A DNA stretch of 64,000 nucleotides from NCBI GenBank assembly GCA_038380795.1, contig CM076268.1:16186001-16250000 (forward strand), given 5' to 3'. How positions within the stretch are numbered: position 1 is the first letter of the stretch; the number at the start of each line of letters is the position of its first letter. The position numbers and the translations under genes are program-made. Below, piece by piece: positions 51,331 to 64,000 of the stretch. The notes under the pieces were generated by a model. That model was given only the letters and a program-made list of their open reading frames with translations, did no database searches and was not told where the DNA came from. The stretch is from Pyrocephalus nanus (Eukaryota; Chordata; Aves; Passeriformes; Tyrannidae).

Positions 51331-52000
51331 GATACTTCTGCCTCATTATTGTCTGCTGAACTATTGATCACATAATTCATTAACAAGAGCTGTACGATCT
51401 TATTTCCTATATATATAAGGATCAAGCATCTAGCAATGCCAGCTGCAGCACACATAACGATACTTGAAAGTGTATGTAGAGTATTAAGTTGTTTGTTGGT
51501 TGCACCAGAACAAATGTAGGATAAGTAATGCCATTAAATAACAAATGGATTAAGGCCTTATTTTCCTTAGTTGCTTACGGAATCTGCATTACTACATACT
51601 TTCCATTATTTGCAAATTACGCCAGACAGATTGAATAAATGCTTTAAAATGGGTTCTGAACACTGGTTTAGTAGCACAGAGGAAGTGGTTTCTTAGACAA
51701 CTGCTACCCACATATTGATTTAATAATAGAGAGGTGGAGGGGCGAAGATGAATATGTTGATGTACTGAGCTGTTGATTGTTTAATTGAAGGTAAAATTTT
51801 TAGCTTCACTAGTCAATTACCTGATCTCATTAAGTTCTTAAAAGTCGCTAAAATACCATTCTGGCTGAAGCAGCTGCACTTTGCTACTATATTGTCTAAA
51901 GCATTAGGAAAATCATTTGCTAATGGTGATTTACAAGTGTAAACATGTGATATTTTTAGCATCTGAATAAGCTTTCTTCATGTGAGAGATCTTGAATGAC
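51330..52000. promoter_or_regulatory. Candidate conserved non-coding element
   Basis: AT-rich, repeat-free, with dense homeodomain-type motifs (ATTAA, TTAATTG, TTTAATAA). About 7 kb downstream of HHEX, where regulatory variation is also known in mammals. Inference only. Confidence 0.3.
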
Positions 52001-54950
52001 AATCATGCACCAGGTACGTAAAGGCAAAGATGGATATGAAATGCTTATGAACCTTAAACTTCTGAGTATTTTAAGGTTTTATCTAAATATTCAAACCTTA
52101 TCAACAGAGTGGAAAATGGAAGCAGAAAATCACAACTTTTGGACATTAGAGCTGTTTCAAATATAAATATAAGAAGTTATTCAGTGCCTGGCATAGAACA
52201 GAGGTTGTTTTAAGGATAAATGTAAAGTAAGACAGCCATTTGACATCCCTGTGGATCCCATGCTGTGAAGATGCTGAAGACACCAATGTAGCAGCACAAG
52301 GTAATGATGCTCTGAAGACTCCAGAGCAACAAGGACAACTTGTCCTGTGCCTCATCTTGTTACTTCGGAAATTGCTGATAAAGGGCTTTGCATGGCACCT
52401 CCCGGATTCTATACACCATAGTGTGTATGGTACTGACATAAGCACTGCTAGTAATCAGTGGCATTTTATGTATTTCCAAACATCACAGGAACACATTCTT
52501 TCAGCTTAACACATTTTCATTTTGCAAGATGACTGTCCCAGAAAAGGTAGGTGATTTGTTAGTGTTTATACAGTAATGCAAGAAGCCCTTTCCAAAACCT
52601 ATGTGGCAAGAGCTCTGCTTCCCTGTGTACCTTGTTTGGTTTTTAGATCAGTTCTTGGAAAGACACCTGGTTTCTATGCAGAAGAAGGAGTCTAGGGTGA
52701 ATTTCTTCACTCTTGCAATGTGCAAGCAATGTGACTTTAGTCACAAGAACTTGATGAACTCTCAGAAAGGAGCTAGTCATGTTTTTCTCTCAGTGTAAAG
52801 ATGTGACAAGAGGTTGCAAACAAGTTCCACAATGAGAGATGAAGAATGCTTTTTTTTTCCCTTCACAAAGGGTTAATTATAGATATTAGTAGCTGATAAA
52901 TAATTTAGAATAAATTCAGTAACACCAGGTCTTTCTAGTTTTTGGGGTCATTCCCACTGATGTCTGTTTCTGATTCTGTGCCAGTCAATGTACCACTTAC
53001 AATCTCTTTGGAGTCAAAAATCACTGCCAAAATATGAAGAATGGACAAAAGCACATAGCACTGATAAAGAAATGTGCCAGTTCCCCAACCTTAGAGCACA
53101 TGCCTTCAAACTTCTCAGGAAATACAGTTATTTATCTTCCAATAGTTATCTATTATTACTTGAAGTTCTAATATATCAGTGGCTCCCAAACTACCTGGGT
53201 GCTTGTTACTTTAGTTTTTAGGTACCTGAATTGAAGTGCAAAGTGAAAAGCAAATGGAACTGCTACTGTTGCATTTTGATGTTATGTAAATTGGCAACTG
53301 GATTCTACACAAGGCATTGATATAAATAGATCAACCCAAACATTCACAGGGATTTTTCTTAATGTTATAGTAAGTATCAGAAGGTATTTTATGTTGTAAC
53401 ACAAACAGTGTCATGAAAAAGACAGTAAGATAACATTGATTTAGGTCGTTCAGACTGCAAAACTACTCAGGGTCTGGGGTTTGGGTTTGTTTTCAGTGTT
53501 TTTGACTGGCTATTGTCATTTAGGGGTGTAGGGAGAGGGATGTTTTGGCTCTGCACTCTCCTGTATTGACTGTGGAATTGGGCAGAATGAGTAGGAGCTG
53601 TGTAGAGCTGCTCCATGACTCACTCATACTGTCAAGGCACACAAGTTTATTGTGCCAGTGTTCTTGTGATCAACCTGTCTGTCCAAAATGGTGCTGCAGC
53701 CATTAAACATTTCTCAGGTTTAAATAGCACAGACCCATTTTGGAAGGAGTAAAGCCTACGTAACTTGGGTTACCGTTGCAGTTTTAGAATGATAGCAAAT
53801 TCAGCTGTGATTTGTTTACAGGAACAAGGAAACCATTTTAAACACTAATTCAAAGGAATTTCTTGGTGATAGCTGCTATCAACAGTGGGTTGACTTCCTC
53901 CTTAGTCAGTAGGCCAGGAGAGCCATCCTGGTGGAAATGAGAGTATGGGAGGCTCTCCCCTGAGCAGAGCCCTGCACGACAGGAGGTCCTGCAGAGAGAA
54001 GCTCTGGGAATAACTGGCTCAGGAAAGTGCCCAGGGCCAAATATTTGCAGAACTGTTCTGAACTATCATTCTGCTTATGGTCTTTGTGGGTTTGAGATAA
54101 GAAAATGAGGAAACTGAATAAAAGACAGGATCTACCAAAAGAGTGAGTTGTATAAGAATATCACTTCTCTGTGCCACGTCCTCCCCCTTACAGACCTTGC
54201 TGCTGTTGGTGAACAACTTTTGAGGTGTCTGACTGGCATTACACTTCATGCAGCTTCTTAAATGCCAAATATGTTGTAACTTGCACCCTGAAAATTGCAT
54301 GCTGATACACAGCAATCTGTTTCATTGAATCCTTTTCAAAATAGAATAGGAGAAGAATCAGGGTGTAATTTTCCTGAATATAATAAGTATCTAATTTTGA
54401 AGTTCATCTTGTTAAGGTCTCCTTGATTTGGATTTTTGTCGGTTGTTTCTTGTGGGGTTTGTTTGTGTTTCTTTGCGTTTTTTCTTCTGTGTTGATTTTC
54501 AGTGATTTTTCATGTTTTTCAGAGTATGAAGAATGATTTTTCTGGTAGCATGAGCTATACCAAATCCTGAAGGTTGAAATTAATGTTGATTTATGTATCA
54601 GACTTAGCTAGAATTGTCAGCCTAGGGAGATCTTTTTCCTAACAAATAATTCAACACATTTCCTGAAATGAAAGTGGCAGGCAATTACTTATTTTGTGTC
54701 TTTCACTCCTTTATTGGTTGAGTTGAGCTCATACCATCTTACACAGCACTGGATTGCATTTAAGTTTTCTAAAACATGTCCTCAAGAAAAGAAGCAACTA
54801 CAGTGCAGTGCATTTTAAAACTACAAGTGTCTACATAGTATTTGACAATAAAACACATTTCTCAAACTTCTGTCTTCCAGGAATCAGCTAAAGCATAATG
54901 CTGGGAATATAATGTATAATGAATGAGGATATTTCAGTCATTCATGAGAA
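52001..54950. other. Intergenic DNA, nothing recognised
   Basis: No supported exon, repeat or RNA gene. Short frames at 52146-52445, 52240-52509 and 54019-54315 are unlike known proteins. Confidence 0.55.
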
Positions 54951-55960
54951 TTTGTCTCATTCTGTTTCTAGATATGACCGGGTCATTTACTACCCTTTAA
55001 ATATGTATACCTTTAAAAGCAGAATTTCCTTTTGCCCACTAAGATCAGTAATATATGATACAAAAGCTTTGAAATGTTTTACTTTATCTCAGCAGTAATT
55101 TTTTCTCTAATTAGATACATCTTGTTCCCAAGATAATAATTTTTCTGAAAAACCTTTTCATATGATCACTCACAAATATTAAGGCTTTTAATAGTCGTAT
55201 CGTGCAATGCTTATATTGCCTGGCCAGCATTTACTGTGAATCTATTAATGCCCTGCTTTTAATTCCTAATGATACTAAAATTAAATTAGCTATGTATTCT
55301 CTTACAACTTCTGATCTGTAAGACTGTTTATACAAGCAATCAGGGAAGTTAGCTGCTCACTGGCAGGGCAAGTGTCTGCAAATAGCCTCTGCAATAACAT
55401 ATTAGCCACTGCAAATGGAGGAATATGAATTAAGTATATAGATTTTGCACTTGTTTCCCTTGTGCCTCCCCCCTTTCCTTGACATGTTTACTAACACATT
55501 TGTAATGTCAGAAAGAGCTCTGAATGTTGAGCATTAATTAGATGTGGGAACTGGAGCATAAAATAACATCTACATTTTACCCTTTTTAATCAAGAGGAAA
55601 TGCTCTAATGTTGGATTTAGATTTAATGCAAAACTAAATATTTGACTCACAATGTATTATGTCAGCAGATTAGCTGGTGTTTATCACAGTTTTCAAAACT
55701 AGGGCTTTAATGCCTCATTTGACATGATTTTGTCAGTCCCTGGCAGAAAGCTGATAAACTGTCCATTTATGCCATTACAGCTGCCTCTTGTAGCTCTTGT
55801 GCTGCTATGGAGAGGGGTCAGCTTTTCCTTAAAACCTTTGGTTTTGATAATTTTATAACAGATTGATCTTTAAACTTAATTTGGCTGTATTAAAGTAGAT
55901 AAATTTAAGACTATAAGTCAGGTTTTGATGGTACAAGAATAGCTTAAATTGACTGAGTTG
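54950..55960. promoter_or_regulatory. Candidate conserved non-coding element cluster
   Basis: About 1 kb of AT-rich, repeat-free sequence with many TAAT, CAGCTG, TTTATGCC and CATTAATTAG motifs and few homopolymers. Of the distal candidates it looks most like ancient developmental enhancer sequence. Inference only. Confidence 0.35.
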
Positions 55961-58394
55961 CCAAAAATTATCTAAATATCACATTCTTTCTGTCAAGGTA
56001 GCTGAAACTGGAGTTAAAACTATCACTGGACTTCTATTTCTTCCTTTATTTTGAGTTTCTCCTTCAGAGAGACTTTTTTTTTTTTTTTGCTTGGGCATTT
56101 TTAAAAATTTCCTTTTGTGCACAGGTAGCAAGAAAAAAAGGTTCTCCACAAAAAAGGTCAAAACTGAAATGGACAAAATTATATGGTTGCTGTTGACCAG
56201 ATAAGACGATTCTAGAGGATTCTCTAGCTCTAAAACCGTCTCCAGACATTTTACCCAGGTGGAGTTGTCAGAATGGGCAACATCTTACCCTGCACCCCAG
56301 CTCTTACATATTAGGTGGATATGCCAGCGCCAAGTACCCTGTGCTCAAAAGACTGACGTTGGGAATGTCATTATTCCTACTGACTTCTGTTGTATTATTT
56401 TCCATTTCCACTGGGAAGAGCTGATATACTCACAGGCCCAATTAGAGATGTGCTTGAGGTGATTAAAGCCACCTAAGTTGTCTGAGATGGTGGAAGCCTG
56501 GGTATGAAATGGCTCCAGCCATTCCTCCAGAACAGGACAGGGTCCTCAAGTTATACAGATGCTGTGCTACGCTTTTCTTGTAAAGTCCAAATTATGTCAC
56601 GTCTTATTATAAATGCAGCAGAACTATTTACCAATAATTTCTAATCCACCTCTGTCTTTCTCCTTGGTTTCAGAAGTAGATATTGTGTCATTGTTCTGCT
56701 GACTGGGCCACAACACTGCTGGGACAGCTGTGACAGCCTGAGGAATTAAAAATGAGATGGGGAGTCCTGTTTCTCCCATGGTACCTTCCGTTTCATCAGG
56801 CTCTGCTTACAGAATGAGAGCTTTACTACTTTTATCAAAATTGGAAAAATAGTAATGAAAAGACAAACGCAACACCAGCAAGAAGGGCTACTCAAACATG
56901 CAGTGCTTGGTCCCTCACCCTCACTGGCAGAGAATGGCTTCCTGCAGGACTGCATGAAGCTCTCTTGGCTAATTAGTGAGTTAGTTGCACAACAGTCTCT
57001 CTGTTCAGTGTAGCAACATCATGAGAAAAAGGAATTGTGTGTCTGTTTAAGAAGACTGGCACATTTTTACAATTATCTAAACAAAATGAGTTGCAGAATT
57101 TCAGGTCAAACCTGAACTTTGCCCATTCTCTATAAGTGAAAGGACAATCAAGTCACTGTCTTGTAAAGAGCACAATTCATCCTGCCCATTTCCTTTCCTT
57201 TTTTTTCCCCCACTGATCCCATTGAACCCAATGTCAGCATATGCATGAGTTAAATGAACATTTACCTTTGTTGACTGGCTTTTGGTAGGGAAAGTGTGTG
57301 GAAAGGCAGTTGCTCAGGATGTTGAAAGCAATGTTTTTCAGTTTTACAGGCAAAAATTAATTTTTCCCCTATAGAAGGAAAAATAGTTCCAGCACTGAAA
57401 TCTTACACTCTGTGGAGATGTCAAAACCTGAGGACACAATCTGTTTCAAGAAATTCAGGTGCCACTTATCTCTGTTCCTGGATAGTTCTGTCCTAGCTGA
57501 TAATATTAAGCCACCACGAGCCCAAGGGTAAGATAATCCTTCCCTGCGACCAGTGGCGATTTCAGCAAACAGGGCTTTAGTTTCTGCTTTGGGAAGACCA
57601 GAAGATGAGAAATTAAAACAATTTCTCCAGTAAGACCCACTAGAAGTGGGAGGAGAGTCATGCATATTTGTGCATATTTGCAGTCCACCCACTCCTTCCT
57701 TCCCTGGGCCCACCCTTCCGCCCTCCACGCTGTCCCCAGGGGCACAGAGGCTCTGCCCTGGCTGTGGCAGCACTGGGGGGGATGTCAGAGTGTCCATCCT
57801 CCCTGCAGGGCTTAGGAGGAGAGGCAGAGGTGCTCTGGGGGCTGGGAGCAGTCCTGCAGTCCTCCTCCAGCTAGGAAATGGAGTTACCTGTTTAGCTAAA
57901 AGCAATAAAAAGAGCTTCCCTCCTACCAACGCCAGCTCACGTGGTGTGTGTCTGACAAGCCTAGGTAGCTGCCTTGCTCCTGTGCTCAGGCCCAACAATT
58001 GCAGCTAAAAATTCTCTAAAACAACTCATGTTTCTGTGTCATTATAGAGGCAAAATTACCTTTTGGTGGTGGGTTGAAGTCAGCGCTTGTGGTAGTGTAG
58101 AGATTAAAACTCTCATGGGAACCTGCAGAGGTGGCATCAGCCTCTGGGTCCACTGGAACAGCACCTTTTGTTTGCTGACCTGGTGCAAAGGCAGCTCTTC
58201 TGTGCTCAGCGGTGCCAGTCAGCAGAGGCCTCAGAGCTTGTGGGATCAGCACTTTATTCACATGAAAGACCTGATGCCTTTGATTCAGTACTTCTGTCTT
58301 TCCAGGATGATGACACCAAAGCAAAGGTCTCTGTGATCTCACTGTCTCAGCAGCTTTCACGTGTGAGATTGGTACACAGAGAGTTGCCCGTCTG
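55961..58394. other. Intergenic DNA, no supported gene
   Basis: A 209-codon minus-strand frame (57369-57998) and a 120-codon plus-strand frame (57646-58008) overlap in a GC-richer patch. Neither resembles a known protein. A T-tract occurs at 56074-56088. Confidence 0.5.
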
Positions 58395-58500
58395 GCATCT
58401 ATTTACTCAGTGGAAAGTGAGCAAAAAGGCACAGACTTGCCCAGGGTCGCACAACAGAGGTGTCGCCAACTCTTTGCAGTGCACTGCCTGCTGCACCAAA
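58395..58500 (-). repeat. MIR-like ancient SINE remnant
   Basis: Plus-strand wording GACTTGCCCAGGGTCGCACA and the preceding AAAGTGAGCAAAAAGGCACAG match the reverse complement of the MIR core. The copy is short and diverged. Confidence 0.45.
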
Positions 58501-61500
58501 TTTTAAGAGTTCATTTTCAGCCTCAGCCCTTGCTGTTGTGTGATAATCTGATCCTTCATTAAAAAAACCAACCAAACAAACAAAAAGTCCAAAGACCCTG
58601 TAACATTGTCAATGAGAAATTAGAAAATGTGCAGCTAAAGAACCAAAAAGAATCAGAATGCAAATAAGAACCTATGTGATTTGTAAAACAAACATGCTTT
58701 TCTCAATTTTCTGACTTTTCTGGAACAGAGGAACTCACAGTCCTAACGCTGTTAATGGAAATGGTGAATGTTGTGCTTTGAAGTCCTCTAATATGCTGAA
58801 GATGCTCCTGTTCACATGCATAGTTCTCAGGGTTGCCCTGGCCACAGCTTTAATGGGACAGTGACATGGATTAAGACATGCCCAAAAAAACCGTCAACCA
58901 AAGGCAGAAAGAACTCTACTGACTCATCAAATTTAGTCTTCTGTTCTCTCAAAAATCATGGTGTCCTTAGATATATATGTTTGTATCACTGGAGGGGTAA
59001 AAGAAACTGCTCTAAACTTACAGAGCTTCTTTTTTGACTTCTTGTCCCCTTACGTGTCCCACACAACTCCTACTGCTGGTGCCATATTTATTAGCTGATG
59101 GAGCAGCGTGGTGGCTGGCTGGTGTTATTACATAACTGCTGTTTAGATGGAGCAAGTGCAGTGCCGAAACCTAAACCTCTATGTACTCACCTAAGAGAGC
59201 AAACCAGAAAATTAAATACCCTGACTAGGATGAGATTTTCAAATGCATTTGATGTTGGCCTTTCTGCATCCACTGAGTTTCAGAATAAAATCCTTCCCTG
59301 CCCATGTGGTGGACAAAGCCATCCTGGCCTGCTTCTGAAGATTTGACTGTCGGTGATGTCTTATTCCTGTTATAACACAGCTCAGTCTTCCAGTCAGGAA
59401 ACCAAAAGAAGAGACATTCTTAGAGTAAAGTTTAGAATAAAATTATAAACATAGATTAAGGTTACAATCTCAGGCATACTTAGAAAGAGTAAAGGATCAG
59501 TCCTCAGGCTGTTTTACAGATTTCAATTTGAAAGCACTCAGGTTTGTTCAAACTTTAAAGCCAATGTGTTTAATGCAGGAAAATTATTTTTTAGCTTGCT
59601 TCTTTAATTAAACACAAAGAGAAACTGTTCCCCACATGCCTTGGTCTTGTAAATGCTTACTCTTTACCCAGGCAGCTGGAAGGATGAAGAAACAGATATG
59701 ATTATGTCCTTGCCACTGGTAGTGGGTTTTTGTGGCTGGGTTTTGGTGGCGGGGCAGAGGCTACAGGGCTGGCTTCTGTGAGAAGCTGCCAGAATCTTCC
59801 CCTGTCCTGTGGAGCCAATGCCAGGACGGGCTTCCTGCTGCTGGCTAAGGCTGAGCCAATTAGGAATGACAGTAACACCTCTGTGATAACATATTTACGA
59901 ATGGAAAGTTCCTTGCATTTTCCAGTTTCCAGTTTGAAATTAGTTGTGTCTGATGTAAGAAACCAAAGTCCTCTCCTATCCTTGCTGGCCAGAGGAGAAA
60001 TAAAGTGAATAAAATCAATATATGAAGCAAAGAAATGGTCTACTGAAATAAAAAATAACCCACCTTATTTTGAATATGAAATATATCTAAAATTTGGAAA
60101 AAGGGATAAGCATTCTTTGTTTCCATTCAGTGTTATATCCTGTTCAGATGGGTTGGACAGCAGGCTCAAATACTGGCTTGGAAGGGGAAAACTATATGGG
60201 GTTTAACACCTTATGTAACATCAGAACTGCTAATTTTGTATTGATTTGAAATAAGAGAGACATGATGACAGCACTTTGCAGTAACATGTGCAAGGTCAAA
60301 CTAACGTAGCCTAGAAAATAAAACTGCTAAATATTCAGTATGGGTGAAATAAGAGCATATTATAATCTCTTCATGTTCCAGCACAGAGGAGGGAAAAGCT
60401 ATTTCTTATAAATCATTGTCTGAATTCTGCCTGAGGAAATGACAATCCTAGTACTCACCTACCACAAATAAAAATAAGGAACACCTGTTGTCTCTTTGTT
60501 CCTAATTTACTTCCTCTGGCCCAGTTTGATCCCTTGCCTTCCTTCTGGAGACCTTCTATGAGGAGCAGTGGTTAGGTCCTTCTTGTCCTTTAGCTTCTCT
60601 GATGGAATAAGTAAGTAAGTGTATACAGTTGTAAGAGGTTGTTTCACTTTGCTCTGTTTTGGTTTCTTTCCCCTCCCTTCACTGTTTTTTTCTTGCTCTT
60701 TCTTAATTATCCAGCACAGTTGGTAATTGCTGGGGGATACTTGTTTATGTGGAATTTTGGTCTGACCCAATATGGCCATTTTTATGTTCCCAAGTTATTA
60801 CTGTCTTACAAAATTATAAAGTCTAAACACCTGGGGAAATTTAGCTGCTTAGTGTTTTTTATCATCTTGCTGTGACAGATATATTTCTTGTTATTTTCTC
60901 TTTTTTTTATGCCTGACTCAAACAAATTCATAGATTCTCTATAATTGTAGGGGGAAGAATATCAAAGCCCTATGTCCTCAGTCCTGTGACTGAATGTGTT
61001 TCAGCTGGTGACACATTGTCTTCTTCTCCTGTTCAAGGTAATGAAATAAAAGGGGAAGGTTCTGTCTACTGTTCTTCATAGCTTTTTGTACAATAATTCA
61101 GCATCAAATTTAAAATGAGTAATACTTCCTGTTATGATACAACTGGCTTATGAAAAATGGAGCTAGCATGTATCTGTTTGTCCTATCCGGAAAAAAAAAA
61201 ACAAAACAACCTGATTTTGGCTGCTTTTTATTTTTTAAAGAGAGCCTTCACACATCCTAATGGTCATCTAAAAGTCACTTTAATTGTGTATAGCTATATA
61301 TTCTCCAGACAACAAGAACAAAGGCATCTATATGTGCTAAATATTGTTTCATTCAGGAAGTTATTCTTATGTGTATGTTTCCACAACTATTATCAGTAGG
61401 ATTGAAGGGTAGCAGCAATAGCCACAAGCTGTCTGATTTCCTTCCCACACTATCAAAGATTGAAAGAACAAAGATGAAATTGTTGGGGAAATGCCTGTAA

Positions 61501-64000
61501 CTATGACATAAATTTCTTTCCAGGAAAGGTTTTAGGAAGTTGCCTTTAATATATTGTTTATAGTTGGAGGAGGCGCTCCTGCCTGAAGGAGTTTGGTTAT
61601 GTTGGATCTTCTAAGCATTTCTCAAGTCTGGCCTCAGGGTGTCCTTCGGTCAGTTATGTCTTGGTTGTGGTAGTGGAAGCACAAAGCTCCTCCGCTGTTT
61701 CTGGATTGTTTATTGTGAATTTGCACTGATGCATCTGAAATCAAGCTGTAGCAAACTCTGGAAAGTTCAGAGGATAAAAATCACATAGGAAATTATTGCT
61801 CTTACAGTGTTTATTTTATATTTTACTTTACAAAGTTCCATGATTAACACAGATTATTTATTGTGACTCCTCTCATGATGTTTGCTAATGCCTGTCCCTG
61901 GCGTATAGACAGCGGGAAGCTTAAAGAAAGAGGAGCTGCTAAATCCTATGGCACTGATGAGAGATTGGAGCCTACATTTCCAGCTCCTGTGTCTGTCTGG
62001 GAAAAAACCTTCCTAACATAGGTCACTTTCAGTGGAAATCCATGCCCAGTGAATGGTTTCAAACATTGCTCAGCTCCCTTTTATGACCTTATTTTGTCTA
62101 AATGTCACGGGTCACTTTCATGCATGTCCTGGTATGGGAACTGAGAGGAAGCACTTGGCATGGCAGCTGGTTGGGAAAGGCTGTCTAAGCACTAAAATTG
62201 GACATCCAGATGCTTCCTTGATTAAGATCTCCAGACTGGTGTTCCCCTGGAATCTGGGAAGTGATGAAGAACTGAACTGATGTCTGCCAGGCCACAGGTT
62301 ACCCTTCTCCTCCGAGTGACTTCTGTCCCCGATCCTTGTCACTGCTCCCACCCCAGGGCTTCTGCCAAGGCAGAACAAGAATGACTGCAGAGATTTGTGT
62401 CTGCTCTGAGCCCCCCTGAATGAGCCCTGAAGTGATGTGTCACCAGAGCCCACAGGTTTGTAATGTCCCTGTCCTCTGCTGCTGTCACTGTTCTGTTGCA
62501 TCATCCTCGCAGAAACACCTTATTCTTAGGAGGCGACTTTCTGGGTCAATAAAACAGCATTTCCATTAGTGGTTAGAAATGTTTATGGGGAGTAAATTAA
62601 AAAAGTAAGCCCTTGCATAGCATCAGCTAAACGACTAATGAGACCAGATAATTAAGATAAATTGAGGCAGGCAAGAGTGGCCACACTGGGGAAGGCCTGT
62701 CTGCTCATACATGCGGCAAAAGGTCAATGCCAGGGAAATTAAATCTGCCCCAGTGTTAGGGGAAGAAGCTTTTAAGTTTGAAGGCTTAGTTCTGCCCAAG
62801 TCTTTCTTGTGCATGGTTTTGGTTTTCCAAAAATGAACAGTAGACATTGCCCAAAGTCTGGATGAATGAAATCTGGCTGATTTGGTGCTTGCTAAAGGAA
62901 GAGTTTGTACCTTTTATTTTAAATTAAATAGGTGTTATAAAAAACTGGGTTCTCAGCTGGAAATTTTTGAGAGTTGAAAACAGAATTTAGTACATTAAGA
63001 TGTTCAGATGACTTCTGCAAAAAAGAAAGAAATACTTACAAGCACCACTGTTGACACTTAAGATAGGTGAAATCTTACTTGATGGACTCAGTTGCTTTGT
63101 GCTTATCAGTTCTTGGTACCTCTCTGGTGCCACCTCAAAGGCCCATGTTAACTATGCAATCTTTATGGTTTCAAGGGCAGAAACATCTTGTGCACTTGTA
63201 GTGGAGTCTATAAAACCACAAGATAAAAATACTTAACAGCCAACTAGCAAGTGCCTTGTGAATAGGTGAGATCTGAATATCCATTACTCCTCAGCGTGTG
63301 CCATCCTTCATGCCAATGCAAAGGGGTGTGAAGAAAAGCTAGAAGTGCAGGGTCAGAAACCATGCTAAATTGGGTTAATCTGATTTTTACCACTCCATAC
63401 AGAGCAGTAAAGCATTACTTTCTTGGTAAGGCTCAAAGGAACACTGGAGGTTGCAATATATATTTTTACATGGCTTCATACAGGTTCTGAAGCCACGACA
63501 GAGACTTTTGTGCCCTTATGTAACATGTGTTTGTAAAACAGAATAAAGTAAAATACTTCCTCCTCCTTCAATAGCATTATAGTTGCAGTATTTTTTCACG
63601 GCTGAGAGTGGTATAACTTAACAACAGGCACATGTGGCTATGCACACTCGACTTGCCAGGGATGACAAAACAGGCTGCCTCCTGTAACTCGTGACCGGCA
63701 AGATCCCGTGCAGGATGCAGAGCCCCGCTATGGACAGGACAGCCAACCAACACCCTTCACCCTCGGGATGTTAACCTGATGTTAAAACCTGCTGTGTTTG
63801 CATCTATGTCTAAATCCTATCTTGTGCCTTTCCTGGGTTGCCTGCCCTTGTTTGTTCTCACCAGGCTTGCAGGGTGCAGCGCCCCATGGGTGCTGCTCCT
63901 GTGTGCTCTGCTGTTCTCTGCCTGTGCAGCCGACCAAGCACTGCTGTGGCTATGCAGCTGCTCATTTGCCTAACTTGCTAGTAAATGCTCAGGGGGCATT
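58501..64000. other. Intergenic DNA to the window end
   Basis: No exon of EXOC6 or any other gene was recognised. It contains A-rich low complexity at 58560-58590 and scattered short frames without recognisable products. Confidence 0.55.

Noticed and set aside
47100..64000. Search for an EXOC6 first exon
   Set aside because: EXOC6 follows HHEX in other amniotes, but neither known N-terminal wording (MAENSES-like or MLEEETD-like) was found on either strand. The gene probably begins beyond the window.

Overview
The window is vertebrate nuclear DNA, most likely from a bird. It carries two intron-containing plus-strand genes in the conserved order KIF11 then HHEX, known from the IDE-KIF11-HHEX-EXOC6 block of amniotes. 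Introns are compact, the recognisable repeats are CR1 LINE 3' ends plus one LTR that resembles avian ERV LTRs, and there are CpG-island promoters. The species cannot be fixed from the sequence. No prokaryotic gene, CRISPR array, rRNA or tRNA was seen.

Layout. 1-482 is the CpG-rich KIF11 promoter with an inverted CCAAT box and CHR-like elements. 483-18156 is the complete KIF11 (kinesin-5/Eg5) coding gene. Its 22 coding exons, all with GT-AG introns and consistent phases, give 1066 codons plus stop; the poly(A) signal is at 18574. 18600-35740 is intergenic DNA with no supported gene. 35740-36460 is a separate CpG-rich block about 3 kb upstream of HHEX, followed by an AT-rich stretch (36900-37800) that looks like conserved regulatory DNA. 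38090-39193 is the HHEX promoter CpG island. 39194-43487 is the complete HHEX homeobox gene (4 exons, 280 codons plus stop), with a 3' UTR to about 44480. 44540-47060 is a third CpG-rich block. 47100-64000 is intergenic DNA with several stretches that look like candidate enhancers; no EXOC6 exon was recognised.

The two genes do not form a pathway. KIF11 is a mitotic spindle motor. HHEX is a developmental transcription factor (endoderm, liver, blood and endothelium) whose regulatory landscape probably occupies most of the non-coding DNA here.

No new multi-gene system was found. The most specific oddities are a duplicated, equally strong splice donor at KIF11 exon 13 (use of the second copy adds an in-frame stop), a NAGNAG acceptor at the last KIF11 exon, a perfect 9-bp hairpin in the HHEX 3' UTR, an AT-rich imperfect palindrome at 22572-22610, and the two CpG blocks that flank HHEX without an assigned gene.
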